A stretch of DNA of 64,000 nucleotides from Cryobacterium mannosilyticum (GTDB lineage: Bacteria; Actinomycetota; Actinomycetes; Actinomycetales; Microbacteriaceae), in contig NZ_SOFM01000050.1 in NCBI RefSeq assembly GCF_004402705.1, positions 1 through 64,000 on the forward strand, given 5' to 3'. A program made the position numbers and the translations under genes. Positions 49,376-58,267 of this stretch are shown here, in pieces; position 1 is the stretch's first letter, and each line of letters begins with the position of its first letter. The notes under the pieces were generated by a model that was not told the DNA's origin, made no database searches, and saw only the letters and a program-made list of their open reading frames with translations.

Positions 49376-49437
49376 CGCGGAGGGAGCGTACATCTGCATC
49401 GACTAAACTCAAAGGTCGGATTTCAAGGGGTGTGTGA

Positions 49438-51681
49438 GTGGTCGACCTGGAGCTTCAGCGGGAACAGAACTATGTGGCCACGCTGTACGCGCGGCTGGAC
49501 GCGCTGCAGCGTGAGGCCGAGCAGCAGCTGACCGCGGTGCGGCGGCTGAACGTGGGCGGCAACCACCAGGCGCGCTCCGAGCGCGACACCTTCGCGCGCC
49601 TCTACGAGGACCGCATCGTGCAGCTTCGGGAGGTCGACGACCGGCTGGCGTTCGGCCGGCTGGAGACGGCCCCGAGCACAGACGACGATGACGACGACAG
49701 CTCGATCTACCGTTACATCGGCCGGGTCGGGCTGCGCGACGAAGACCTGCAGCCGATCCTGCTCGACTGGCGCGTGCCGCAGGCCAGCGCCTTCTACCAG
49801 GCCACGGCCGCGACACCGCTCGGCGCCCGCGCCCGCCGCCACCTGCTCTCCAAGGGGCGCAGCATCATCCGGATCGAGGACGAGATCCTCGACGCCGAGC
49901 TGCTCGAGGGGGAGGCGGCCACCCACCACCAGGGCGAGGGCGCCCTGCTCGCCGCGCTCACCGCGCAGCGCACCGGGCACATGTCCGACATCGTGGCGAC
50001 CATCCAGGCCGAGCAGGACCGCATCATCCGCTCCGACCTCAAGGGGGTGCTCGTGGTGCAGGGCGGCCCCGGCACCGGCAAGACCGCCGTGGCGCTGCAC
50101 CGCGCCGCCTACCTGCTCTACACGCACCGCGACCGGCTCAAGCACTCCGGCGTGCTCATCGTGGGCCCGTCGCCGTCGTTCCTGCAGTACATCGAGGCCG
50201 TGCTGCCCTCGCTCGGCGAGACCGGGGTGGTGCTCGCCAGCGTCGGCCAGCTGTTCCCGGGCGTCGACGCGACCCACGAGGGTGCCCCGGCCGTCGCCGC
50301 GCTCAAGGGCCAGACCGCGATGGCCGGCGTGATCGAGCGCGCCGTGCGCTCCCGGCAGCGCATCCCCGAGCGGGACCAGTTGCTCGAGGTGAACGGTGAC
50401 CGGGTCACCCTCACCTCCGAGCTGATGGCGAAGGCCATTCACCGCGCCCAGACCAGCGGCAAGCCGCACAACGAGGCCAGGGCCACCTTCGTGAAGAACG
50501 CGCTCAACGCGCTGTCGCGGGAGTGGCTGGCCACGCTCAAGGCCGGCGGCGCCTCGATGGACGAGAGCGACCTGCCCATGCTGCGGGAAGACCTGCGCTC
50601 GGCGGAGGCCGTGCGGGTCGCCCTGAACACGGCCTGGCTGCCGCTCACGCCCCAGAAGCTGCTGCAGGACCTCTACGCGCGCCCGGAGTGGTTGGCATCC
50701 CTCACCCCCAGGTTTTCGCCCGAGCAGCGCGCCCTGCTGCACCGCCCGCGGAACGCCCCGTTCACCATCGCCGACGTGCCGCTGCTCGACGAGGCGGCCA
50801 TGCACCTCGGCGAGTACAACGTGGTCGACGCGGCGCAGAAGCGCGAGCAGAAGGAGCAGCGCAAGCGCGACATCGAGAACGCCGAGGCCGCCATCGCCAA
50901 CATGGCCGTCAAAGGCCTCGTGAACGCCAAATCGCTCGCCGACAACTTCGCCGAGCTGGGCGACCGCGCCACCACCGCCGAGCGCGCGGCCGTCGACCGC
51001 ACCTGGACCTACGGGCACGTCGTCGTCGACGAAGCGCAGGAACTCTCGCCGATGCAGTGGCGCCTGCTGCTGCGCCGCGGCCCGCAGCGCTCGTTCACCA
51101 TCGTGGGCGACATCGCCCAGGCGGCGTCGGCGGCGGCGGCCACGAGCTGGAAGGACGCACTCCGGCCCGTGCTCGGCTCCTCCCTCGAGGCCGACCGCTG
51201 GCGGCTCGAAGAGCTCACCGTGAACTACCGCACGCCCAGCCAGATCGCGGAGGCGGCCGAGGCGATGGCGCTGGCGTACAACCTGCCGATCACCCCGGCC
51301 CGGTCGGTGCGGGCCAGCGACTGGCCGATCGAAACGGTGACGGATGCGGCCACCGCCGTGCGCCGCGACCTCGCCCTGGATGCCGGCGGCACCCTCGCGG
51401 TGATCGTGGTCGAGGCATCCCTCGCCGCCGTCAACGCGGCCCTCACCGCGGAGTTCGGCGACGCCGTCGGCCTCGGCGCGCTCGGCCTCACCCGGCAGGT
51501 CGCGCTGCTCACACCGCAGGACGCGAAGGGGCTCGAGTTCGATGCGGTGGTCGTGGTCGATCCGAACGCGATCGTGGCATCCTCTTCTCGCGGTGTAGGC
51601 GCCCTCTACGTGGCGCTCACCCGCGCCACCCAGCGCCTCTACCTCGTGACCGACGGCCCTCTGCCGGCGGGACTCGCGTAG
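49438..51681 (+). CDS. HelD/HelR-type superfamily 1 helicase
   Basis: A 747-residue UvrD-like motor. An N-terminal coiled coil (residues 1-60) precedes a pre-ATPase domain with GRVGLRDEDLQPILLDWRVP; Walker A is QGGPGTGKTAVALHRAAYLLY near residue 205, Walker B VDEAQELSPMQWR near residue 530, and ALTRATQRLYLV at the end is motif VI. The layout matches actinobacterial HelD/HelR, which removes stalled RNA polymerase and, for HelR, gives rifamycin tolerance. Start GTG 49438 after AAGGGG. I saw no rifamycin-associated element upstream. Alternative: a generic UvrD helicase. Confidence 0.88.
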   Translation: MVDLELQREQNYVATLYARLDALQREAEQQLTAVRRLNVGGNHQARSERDTFARLYEDRIVQLREVDDRLAFGRLETAPSTDDDDDDSSIYRYIGRVGLRDEDLQPILLDWRVPQASAFYQATAATPLGARARRHLLSKGRSIIRIEDEILDAELLEGEAATHHQGEGALLAALTAQRTGHMSDIVATIQAEQDRIIRSDLKGVLVVQGGPGTGKTAVALHRAAYLLYTHRDRLKHSGVLIVGPSPSFLQYIEAVLPSLGETGVVLASVGQLFPGVDATHEGAPAVAALKGQTAMAGVIERAVRSRQRIPERDQLLEVNGDRVTLTSELMAKAIHRAQTSGKPHNEARATFVKNALNALSREWLATLKAGGASMDESDLPMLREDLRSAEAVRVALNTAWLPLTPQKLLQDLYARPEWLASLTPRFSPEQRALLHRPRNAPFTIADVPLLDEAAMHLGEYNVVDAAQKREQKEQRKRDIENAEAAIANMAVKGLVNAKSLADNFAELGDRATTAERAAVDRTWTYGHVVVDEAQELSPMQWRLLLRRGPQRSFTIVGDIAQAASAAAATSWKDALRPVLGSSLEADRWRLEELTVNYRTPSQIAEAAEAMALAYNLPITPARSVRASDWPIETVTDAATAVRRDLALDAGGTLAVIVVEASLAAVNAALTAEFGDAVGLGALGLTRQVALLTPQDAKGLEFDAVVVVDPNAIVASSSRGVGALYVALTRATQRLYLVTDGPLPAGLA

Positions 51682-52060
51682 CCGGCGTAGCTCGTCTCGC
51701 GCGCCTGGCTCGCTTCGCTCGCGCGTAGCTCGCTTCGCTCGCGCGTGTTCGCCTGCGCGCCAGACTCGCCTCGCGCGCGTTCGCTCGCGCGTCAGGATGG
51801 AGGAACTCGCGACACGCCGCTTCTCGTGCCGGGGAACACGGTGTGTCCCGAAAAACTCCATCCCGGCGTGCGGCGTGCGGCGTGCGGCGTGCGGCGTCAG
51901 CGGCTCAACCGCCGCGAGTGGCCGACGGATGCGTGCTCCCGGTCTCGATGAGAAAGCTTCCAGCGGTCGCCTGTAGAGTTTTTTGTGACGTTGCGAATGG
52001 GTGACGCTCCGCGCCGGCCTGATTCCCGGCGCACTGATCCTGATAAAGGAACCACCAGAC
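51682..52060. repeat. Intergenic region with short tandem repeats
   Basis: Two copies of an 18-bp unit CTCGCTTCGCTCGCGCGT (51709-51726, 51729-51746) and more than four copies of the 7-mer GCGTGCG at 51866-51897. No gene is visible; the end carries the ribosome site (AAAGGA) of the HAD gene. Confidence 0.7.
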
Positions 52061-52834
52061 ATGACTTCCCTTCCCCGGCTCGTGGCCTTCGACCTCGACG
52101 ACACCCTCGCCGCCTCCAAGTCTCCGCTCGACCCCCGGATGGCGGCGTTGATGGTGCGCCTGCTCGGCGCAGTCGAAGTGTGCGTGATCTCCGGCGGCCA
52201 GATCGCCCAGTTCCACATGCAGCTGATCGACAACCTCGACAACGTCAGCGACGAGGCCCTCGCCGGGCTGCATCTGATGCCCACCTGCGGCACCCAGTAC
52301 TACCGCCACATCGAGGGTTCATGGACCCAGATCTACGCCGAGCTCCTCACCGACCCGGAGAAGGCCAGCGCGCTGATCGCGGTCGAAGCCACCGCCCGCG
52401 AGCTCGGCTACTGGGAGAGCGACACCTGGGGCCCGATCCTCGAGGACCGCGGCTCGCAGATCACCTTCTCCGCGCTCGGCCAGGCTGCCCCGGTCGCCGC
52501 GAAGACCGCCTGGGACCCGAGCGGGGAGAAGAAGAACACCCTTCGCGAAGCGGTGCAGGCGCTGCTGCCCGACCTCGAGGTGCGCTCCGGCGGCTCCACC
52601 TCGGTGGACATCACCCGGCGCGGCATCGACAAGGCCTACGGCATGAACAAGCTCGCCGCGCTCACCGGAGTCTCCCTCGACGAGATGCTCTTCGTCGGCG
52701 ACCGCCTCGACGAGAACGGCAACGACTACCCGGTGAAGGTGCTCGGGGTTGAATGCGTCGCCGTGGGCGGTTGGGAAGACACCGCAGCGTTCCTGGAGAC
52801 CCTGATCCCGAGGCTCGAGGCCGGCGCGGTCTGA
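52061..52834 (+). CDS. HAD superfamily hydrolase, class IIB (sugar phosphatase-like)
   Basis: A 257-residue HAD phosphatase: motif I FDLDDTLAASK, motif II SGG near residue 43, and GDRLDENGNDYPV near residue 208 as motif IV. Together with the cap sequence it resembles phosphomannomutase-like HAD-IIB proteins. ATG 52061 is chosen for AAAGGA upstream; a longer frame from 52001 is unlikely. Substrate unknown; hexose phosphates are likely. Confidence 0.9.
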   Translation: MTSLPRLVAFDLDDTLAASKSPLDPRMAALMVRLLGAVEVCVISGGQIAQFHMQLIDNLDNVSDEALAGLHLMPTCGTQYYRHIEGSWTQIYAELLTDPEKASALIAVEATARELGYWESDTWGPILEDRGSQITFSALGQAAPVAAKTAWDPSGEKKNTLREAVQALLPDLEVRSGGSTSVDITRRGIDKAYGMNKLAALTGVSLDEMLFVGDRLDENGNDYPVKVLGVECVAVGGWEDTAAFLETLIPRLEAGAV

Positions 52835-52970
52835 TCCGCGCCGTAGGGCTTGCGCGAGATCCTGTTCGCCCGATAACGGTGCCTGCGGTCCGATAGCCCA
52901 TTCCCATTCAGGGGGTACGGCGCTACGATCGCTTAACCGTTTACCCGAGCGGTAGCTGGAGGCAACCCGA

Positions 52971-53129
52971 ATGCCGAACGTGCCCTGCATATTGTCGCGC
53001 CGGAAAACACCCATTTTGTGGGGCGACGAACCATCCTCACCAGCCGACCGGCGCGCCTGCGCTCCGCCGGCCGGCTCCTGGCCTGCTGCCCACTGCGCTG
53101 CCCGGCGCACCGAGGTGGCTCATGACTGA
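52971..53129 (+). CDS. Candidate 52-codon leader ORF upstream of the LCP gene
   Basis: ATG 52971 has a perfect GGAGG (52958-52962) 8 bases before it. The frame runs 52 codons (MPNVPCILSRRKTPILWGDE... HD) and ends at TGA 53127-53129, overlapping the LCP start by 8 bases. Codon use (ATA, TTG, AAA, ACA, ATT) differs from nearby genes and no family is recognised. It may be a regulatory leader or a small protein coupled to the LCP gene. Confidence 0.4.
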   Translation: MPNVPCILSRRKTPILWGDEPSSPADRRACAPPAGSWPAAHCAARRTEVAHD

Positions 53130-54207
53130 GACCGCCGCGGTTGCCCGCAAACGCCATCCCTGGCGAATCGCCTGGGGTGTCTTCGGGGCGGTCGTGCTGC
53201 TGCTCGTGTCGATCGGCGGCGTCTACGCGTTCACGTTGATTCGCACCTTCGACACCCAGACCGAGAAGATCTCGAACGCCTTCCCGGCGGATTCCGTGCG
53301 CCCACCGGCGGCGCCCGCCGCCGGCTCCACGGCCGTGCAACCGACCCCTGAACCCGGTGCGGCGACCCCGGCGCCGGTCGCCGCGCCGACGACACCGGCC
53401 CAGAACATCCTGTTGCTCGGCTCGGACACCCGTGGCGCCACCGATCGCGACCTGGCGGGCATCCGTGGCGAACGCTCCGACACCATCATGGTCGTGCACG
53501 TTCCGGCCGACCGAAAGAACCTGTACGTCATGTCGATCCTGCGGGACAGCTGGTTGGAGATTCCCGGGCACGGCACGGCGAAGATCAACGCCGCGCTGTC
53601 CTGGGGCGGAGTGCCCCTGGCCGTGCAGACGGTTGAGACGCTGCTCGGCGTGCGCATCGACCATGTCGCGGTGGTCGACTTCGCCGGTTTCAAGGGAGTG
53701 ACCGACCTGCTCGGCGGCGTCGACATCAGCAACCCGATTGGATTCGAGTCCTACCACCTGAAGGGGCACTACTTCCAGGAGGGCGCGCTGCACCTGAACG
53801 GCACGGAAGCCATGGCGTTCGCCCGGGAGCGGTACGCCTTCGCCGACGGCGACTTCCAGCGGGTGCGCAACCAGCAGCTCATCATCCAGGCGGTGCTGGT
53901 GGCGATCATGCACAAGTCGGTGCTGGCCGACGTCGGGAAGACGACCAGCCTGGTCAGCTCCGTGACGCCCTACCTCGCGGTGGACGAAGGCCTCACCTCC
54001 GCCTATCTGACCGGGCTGGCGTGGGAGTTGCGCGCGGTACGCGAGCCGGAGGTCGAGTTCTTCACCATGCCGACCAACGGAACCGGCACCTCGAGCGACG
54101 GGCAGTCGATCGTGAACATCGACTGGTCGGCACTCGCGGCCGTGCAGAACGGGTTCAAGACCGACACCCTGGGCGCCTACCAGCCGGAGGTGCAGACGAT
54201 GGGTTGA
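53122..54207 (+). CDS. LytR-CpsA-Psr family cell-wall glycopolymer ligase
   Basis: A 361-residue membrane protein that attaches glycopolymers to peptidoglycan. One N-terminal membrane helix (about residues 14-38), a Pro/Ala linker, then the LCP domain: NILLLGSDTRGA, RSDTIMVVHVPADRKNLYVMSILRDSWLEIPGHG, KINAALSWGG, and LNGTEAMAFARERYAFADGDFQRVRNQQ with the phosphate-binding Arg and Asp residues. GAGG lies 6 bases before ATG. A candidate leader ORF overlaps the start. Confidence 0.93.
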   Translation: MTETAAVARKRHPWRIAWGVFGAVVLLLVSIGGVYAFTLIRTFDTQTEKISNAFPADSVRPPAAPAAGSTAVQPTPEPGAATPAPVAAPTTPAQNILLLGSDTRGATDRDLAGIRGERSDTIMVVHVPADRKNLYVMSILRDSWLEIPGHGTAKINAALSWGGVPLAVQTVETLLGVRIDHVAVVDFAGFKGVTDLLGGVDISNPIGFESYHLKGHYFQEGALHLNGTEAMAFARERYAFADGDFQRVRNQQLIIQAVLVAIMHKSVLADVGKTTSLVSSVTPYLAVDEGLTSAYLTGLAWELRAVREPEVEFFTMPTNGTGTSSDGQSIVNIDWSALAAVQNGFKTDTLGAYQPEVQTMG

Positions 54208-54238
54208 CCGTGCGCGGCGACCAACGGGCCGCTGCGCC

Positions 54239-54868
54239 CTAGTGTTCCCGGGGCGCCTGGCGCCTGCGGGACAGCCGGGAGGCGCTCATCGGGTTGGGTG
54301 CCTCCCGGTCAAAATCCTCCTCGGGATACGGAGGGGTGCTCGGTCCCTGCTGCACAGTGGCGGGGCGGGGCGACGGAGTCCGGCCGGTGCGACCGGACAG
54401 CGACGGCGCCAGCGCAAGCAGCAGCGGCCCGAGAGACGTTCCCACCGCCGCGCCCGCGGTGTTCGCAACGACATCCGCCACGGTCGCGAAACGGTCGGGC
54501 AGGAACAGGAGCTGGCCGAGTTCGATGGCGCAGCTCGCGGCCAAGCCGGTCAGGAGGGCCAGCCACCAGCGCCGGGCGCCGGCCAGGATCACCACGAAGA
54601 CGCCGACGGGGGCGAACAAGGCGATATTGGCGGAGAACTCGACGACGTCGTAGCGCAGCCAGGGCGGGGCCCCGTGCAGTTGCAGCCAGCGGAGAACGCC
54701 GAGGATGTCGTGGTGTGCGCTCCGGTCGACGGGCGTCGGCCAGAACGCGATCAGGATGAGAGCGACGAGATACGCGGCGGTGAGCCAGAACGTCCACCGG
54801 TGCAGCGTTCCGTGCCTCCGTGCTGCGGTGGCCAGCGAGCCGTTGGCGGGGGAGTGTCGTGTTCCGAT
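54239..54868 (-). CDS. VanZ-like membrane protein with apparent AUC start codon
   Basis: About 209 residues: WTFWLTAAYLVALILIAFWPTPVD (helix 1), VVEFSANIALFAPVGVFVVI (helix 2), WWLALLTGLAASCAIELGQLLFLPDRFATVADVVANTAGAAVG (helices 3-4 with VanZ signature), and a polar tail. The first ATG in frame (54619) would cut off helix 1 and the conserved EFSANIALF. No ATG or GTG exists upstream, but GGAGG (54877-54881, minus strand) is 8 bases before ATC at 54866-54868. A CTG further in is also possible. VanZ homologues affect glycopeptide or lipoglycopeptide tolerance in some species. Confidence 0.75.
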   Translation of the reverse strand: MGTRHSPANGSLATAARRHGTLHRWTFWLTAAYLVALILIAFWPTPVDRSAHHDILGVLRWLQLHGAPPWLRYDVVEFSANIALFAPVGVFVVILAGARRWWLALLTGLAASCAIELGQLLFLPDRFATVADVVANTAGAAVGTSLGPLLLALAPSLSGRTGRTPSPRPATVQQGPSTPPYPEEDFDREAPNPMSASRLSRRRQAPREH

Positions 54869-54905
54869 CGCGCAGTCCTCCTCGTTCGGGCGGCCGGATC
54901 AGTCC

Positions 54906-54985
54906 GGTGCTGCCGGCAAGCGGTGCAGCCGGCAAGCGGTGCTGCCGGAAAGCAGTGTTGCCGGAAAGAGGTGCTGCCGGAAAGC
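54906..54985. repeat. 16-bp minisatellite, five copies
   Basis: Five uninterrupted 16-bp units of consensus GGTGCTGCCGGMAAGC; units 3 and 5 are identical and the others differ at 1-4 positions. It is noncoding, between VanZ and the LLM flavoenzyme gene, and could vary in copy number between strains. Confidence 0.9.
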
Positions 54986-55089
54986 AGATCGGGACACCGT
55001 AGGTCTTGACAGCTTAGGCGGGTCGGGCGCGAAGCGCCCGATTCCCTCCCCGGGGAATCCAACGGCCCGGTCTGCGGTTGAATCGGGAG

Positions 55090-56124
55090 ATGCAAACGCT
55101 ACCGATCAACGTGCTCGACCTGGCCAGCCGCCCCGCGGGCGGCACCAACGCGGATGCGGTGGCCGGCAGCATCCGTCTGGCGCAGGTCGCCGAGAACCTC
55201 GGCTACGACCGCTTCTGGGTGGCCGAGCACCACAACATGCCGGCGATCGCCTCGAGCGCTCCGCCCGTGCTGATCGCGGGAATCGCGGCCCGCACCGAGC
55301 GCATCCGGGTGGGATCGGGCGGGGTCATGCTGCCCAACCACGCCCCGCTCGTCGTGGCCGAGCAGTTCGGCACCCTGCGTGCCCTCTACGGCGACCGGAT
55401 CGACCTCGGCGTCGGGAGCGCGCCGGGAACGGATGGCGCCACCGCCCTGGCCCTGCGCCGCAGCGTCGAGGGCCTCGGCGTCGACGACTTCCCGCAGCAG
55501 CTCGTGGACCTGATCGGTTTCTTCCACGGCGGGCTGGCCGAGGACAACCCGCTTCGCGGGATCACCGCCTACCCCGGCCTCGGCGACGCCCCCGAGCTGT
55601 GGCTGCTCGGCTCGAGCGGCTTCAGCGCCCAGCTCGCCGGCGTGCTCGGCCTGCCGTTCACCTTCGCTCACCACTTCGTCGGCGACGGCACCGAGGCTGC
55701 GCTCGCGCTCTACCGTGACCGGTTCGAGCCGAGCAGTTTTCTCGCCGAGCCGCACGCCATGATCGCGGTCGGGGTGATCAGCGACGACGACGCCGAGGTC
55801 GTGCGCCGCGAATCGCTGCCGGGCCTGATCACCTTCATCCGGATGCGCCAGGGCAAGAAGCCCGCGCCCGTCTCGATGGAGGAGGCGCTCGCCTACCGGT
55901 TCTCGCCCTACGAGCAGGACCTCGCGGCGGCCCGCAACCGGCGCCAGGCGGTCGGCACCCCCGATCAGGTCGATGCCGCGCTGACCCGCCTGTTGGGGTC
56001 GACCGGTGCGGACGAGCTGATGGTGAGCGCGCAGTCGTCCAGCCTGGCCGGCCGCATCCGCTCGCTGGAGATCGTGGCCGGCCTGCGTGCGTCGAGCCCG
56101 GCCGCGGCCGTCCCCACCGCCTGA
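55090..56124 (+). CDS. LLM class flavin-dependent oxidoreductase
   Basis: A 344-residue bacterial luciferase-like monooxygenase. INVLDLASRPAGG at the start, GYDRFWVAEHHNMPAIASSAPPVLIA near residue 39, RIRVGSGGVMLPNHAPLVVAEQFGTL, and DLGVGSAPGTDGATALALRR match the MsnO8/YhbW-like subgroup. ATG 55090 is used; TTG 55078 is an alternative. No ribosome site is seen. Substrate unknown. Confidence 0.92.
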   Translation: MQTLPINVLDLASRPAGGTNADAVAGSIRLAQVAENLGYDRFWVAEHHNMPAIASSAPPVLIAGIAARTERIRVGSGGVMLPNHAPLVVAEQFGTLRALYGDRIDLGVGSAPGTDGATALALRRSVEGLGVDDFPQQLVDLIGFFHGGLAEDNPLRGITAYPGLGDAPELWLLGSSGFSAQLAGVLGLPFTFAHHFVGDGTEAALALYRDRFEPSSFLAEPHAMIAVGVISDDDAEVVRRESLPGLITFIRMRQGKKPAPVSMEEALAYRFSPYEQDLAAARNRRQAVGTPDQVDAALTRLLGSTGADELMVSAQSSSLAGRIRSLEIVAGLRASSPAAAVPTA

Positions 56125-56167
56125 CCGAGCCCGCCGTCGAAGGTGCTTTGTCCGAAACTCAGCCGCG

Positions 56168-57637
56168 TCAGAAGCGGGCGTCGACCCGCTTGGGCAGCAC
56201 GAAGACGAGCAGGAGCGCGAGCACGCTGAACGCGGCGCTGACGCCCATCGCGGCCGTCGCGCTGGTGGTGAAGCCCGCGGCGAGGGCCGCCGGTCCTGGG
56301 CCGGCGACGACGAGGGTGCCGAAGAACACGCTGCCGATCACGGCGATGCCGATTGCGCTGCCGACTCGCTGCATCACTCCGACGACGCCGCTCGCCGCAC
56401 CCGCCTCGGTGCGGTCCACGGTCGCCACGATGAACTGGGCGTTCGGCGCGATGAAGAACCCGCTGCCGAGGCCGGCGATCGCCAGCGGCGGGAGCAGTTG
56501 CCAGTTGGTGATCTCCGGGCCGATCAGGAGCAGAGCGAGCCAGATCCAGACCAGGCCGACGGTGACCAGGGCCACGCCGATGACGAGCACGGTTCGGCCG
56601 AGGCGCTGGGCCAGCCGGTTGCTCTGCGAGGCGCCGATGATCGTGCCGAACGCGAACGGGATCGACACCAACCCCGACTCGAGCGCGGTGTGGCCGAGGC
56701 CGGCCTGCCAGAGGATGGAAATGGTGAAGAAGATGCTGGTGAACGCCGCGAAGTAGACCAGGGCGAGCACGATTCCGCCGGAGAACGCCGGATGCCGGAA
56801 CAACCGCGGCGGGACCAGCGGGCTCTTGCCCCAGCGGGTGAACATGACCTCCCAGACGCCGAAGGCGACGACGAGCAGTGCGCCGGCGGCGAGGGTGAGG
56901 TAGGTCCAGAGCGGCCAGCCCTGGTCCTGGCCCTCGATCAGCGGCACGAGGAGGGCGACCAGGCCCGCGGAGATGAGGAGCAGGCCGACCCAGTCGATTC
57001 CCGAGCGGGCCTCGTCGGAGGCGCGTTCGGAGCCGGACGGCAGCAGCAGGGCGGCGGCGATCAACGCCGCGACGCCGATCGGGAGGTTGACCCAGAAGAC
57101 CAGGCGCCAGCCGTTCTCGTTGCCGAAGGCCTGGATGATCAGCCCGCCGAGGATCGGCCCGAGCGCCGTGGAGACGCCGATGACGGAGCCCATGATCGCG
57201 AAGGCCTTGCCGCGCGCCATCGGCGGGAACAACAGCTGGATCACCGCGGTGACGGCAGGCACGAACATGCCGCCGGCGAGACCCTGCACCACCCGGGCGA
57301 TGATCATCTGGAGGTCGTTCTGGGCCAGGCCGCAGGCCAGGCTGGCCAGGGTGAACAAGGCCAGACCGGTGAAGAAGACCCACTTGTGCCCGATCCGGTC
57401 GCCGAGACGCCCGGACGGGATCAGGGCCAGGCCGAAGGCGAGGGCGTAACCGGAGATGATCCAGGAGAGCGTCGCCTCGGAGGCGTTCAGGCTCGTGCGG
57501 ATCGTCGGCAGTGCCACGTTCACGATGGTCGTGTCGAGCAGGGCCATGAACATGCCGGCCAGCAGCACGACGAGGGCCTGCCAGGCGTGGCGGGGGATGA
57601 CCGCCACGGGGCGGCCGGCCTGGGTGGTGTCTGACAT
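56168..57637 (-). CDS. MFS drug transporter, DHA2 (EmrB/QacA) family, 14 helices
   Basis: A 489-residue exporter. Motif ALLDTTIVNVALPTI in helix 1 and LGDRIGHKWVF in loop 2-3 (motif A) are diagnostic of DHA2 drug/H+ antiporters, and VIGVSTALGPILGGLI is motif C. About 14 hydrophobic segments can be counted. ATG 57637 is used since AAAGGA lies 9-10 bases before it; TTG 57643 is unlikely. It lies 2 bases after the PadR gene, which probably regulates it. Confidence 0.93.
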   Translation of the reverse strand: MSDTTQAGRPVAVIPRHAWQALVVLLAGMFMALLDTTIVNVALPTIRTSLNASEATLSWIISGYALAFGLALIPSGRLGDRIGHKWVFFTGLALFTLASLACGLAQNDLQMIIARVVQGLAGGMFVPAVTAVIQLLFPPMARGKAFAIMGSVIGVSTALGPILGGLIIQAFGNENGWRLVFWVNLPIGVAALIAAALLLPSGSERASDEARSGIDWVGLLLISAGLVALLVPLIEGQDQGWPLWTYLTLAAGALLVVAFGVWEVMFTRWGKSPLVPPRLFRHPAFSGGIVLALVYFAAFTSIFFTISILWQAGLGHTALESGLVSIPFAFGTIIGASQSNRLAQRLGRTVLVIGVALVTVGLVWIWLALLLIGPEITNWQLLPPLAIAGLGSGFFIAPNAQFIVATVDRTEAGAASGVVGVMQRVGSAIGIAVIGSVFFGTLVVAGPGPAALAAGFTTSATAAMGVSAAFSVLALLLVFVLPKRVDARF

Positions 57638-57639
57638 GG

Positions 57640-58203
57640 TCAAGGGTCCTTTCGGGCGTGTTCGTCGGCGATGATGTCGGGCAGCACGGTGACGAGGTGG
57701 TCGTGCCAGGCGATCTCGGCACGGATGCGATCGGCCTTGTGGCGCATGACGAAGCGTTCACTGGCCGTGAGATAGGGGAGTGCCGAGGCCGTGACGGCCT
57801 CGGCGTCGGCGAGCATGGCGCGAAGGGAGAGCAGCCGGGCGTCGATCATCCGGGGGAGCTCGTCGAGGCGATCGGGGTCGAGCCGGGTCATGGCGAGGTC
57901 GAACGGATCCGGCTTGATCACGATCGTGCAGAGGCCCTCGAGCCGCAGTGCGGACAGCGCCTGCCGGCCGGTCGGCGAGACCTCGTAGACCTGGCGCTCC
58001 GGGTAGTTGCCCTCCCGCTCGACCCGGACCACGTCGATCAGTCCTTCGGCGGCGAGCCGTTTCATCGCGCCGTAGACCGAGCCGACGGAGATGTCGGTCC
58101 ACAGGTGCACGTGTTCCTGCTCGGCGAGGAGCCGCAGCTGGTGGCCGTGCATGGGCCCGCGTTCGGCAAGGGAGCCGAGAATGAACAGGCGGATTGACGA
58201 CAT
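57640..58203 (-). CDS. PadR family transcriptional regulator
   Basis: A 187-residue regulator. MSSIRLFILGSLAERGPMHGHQLRLLAEQ and VGSVYGAMKRLAAEGLIDVVRVEREGNYPERQVYEVSPTG form the PadR winged helix, followed by a C-terminal dimerisation helix region (PadR/Vir type). The start at 58203 is the homologous one; the frame extends upstream through the tRNA. TTGACT at 58233-58238 (minus strand) may be its -35. It leads the PadR-MFS operon, a usual arrangement for drug-responsive efflux. Confidence 0.93.
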   Translation of the reverse strand: MSSIRLFILGSLAERGPMHGHQLRLLAEQEHVHLWTDISVGSVYGAMKRLAAEGLIDVVRVEREGNYPERQVYEVSPTGRQALSALRLEGLCTIVIKPDPFDLAMTRLDPDRLDELPRMIDARLLSLRAMLADAEAVTASALPYLTASERFVMRHKADRIRAEIAWHDHLVTVLPDIIADEHARKDP

Positions 58204-58267
58204 CCGCTTACTCTCGCATGAGTAGTCTTGCAAGTCAACCGGATGCGGGGTGATCCGGAATGCACAA

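Noticed and set aside
52900..52970. Riboswitch (cyclic di-AMP ydaO type) upstream of the LCP gene
   Set aside because: LCP and cell-wall genes are typical targets, but I could not match the conserved core of any riboswitch class.
54906..54985. CRISPR-like array
   Set aside because: 16-bp units are directly adjacent with no spacers; a minisatellite.
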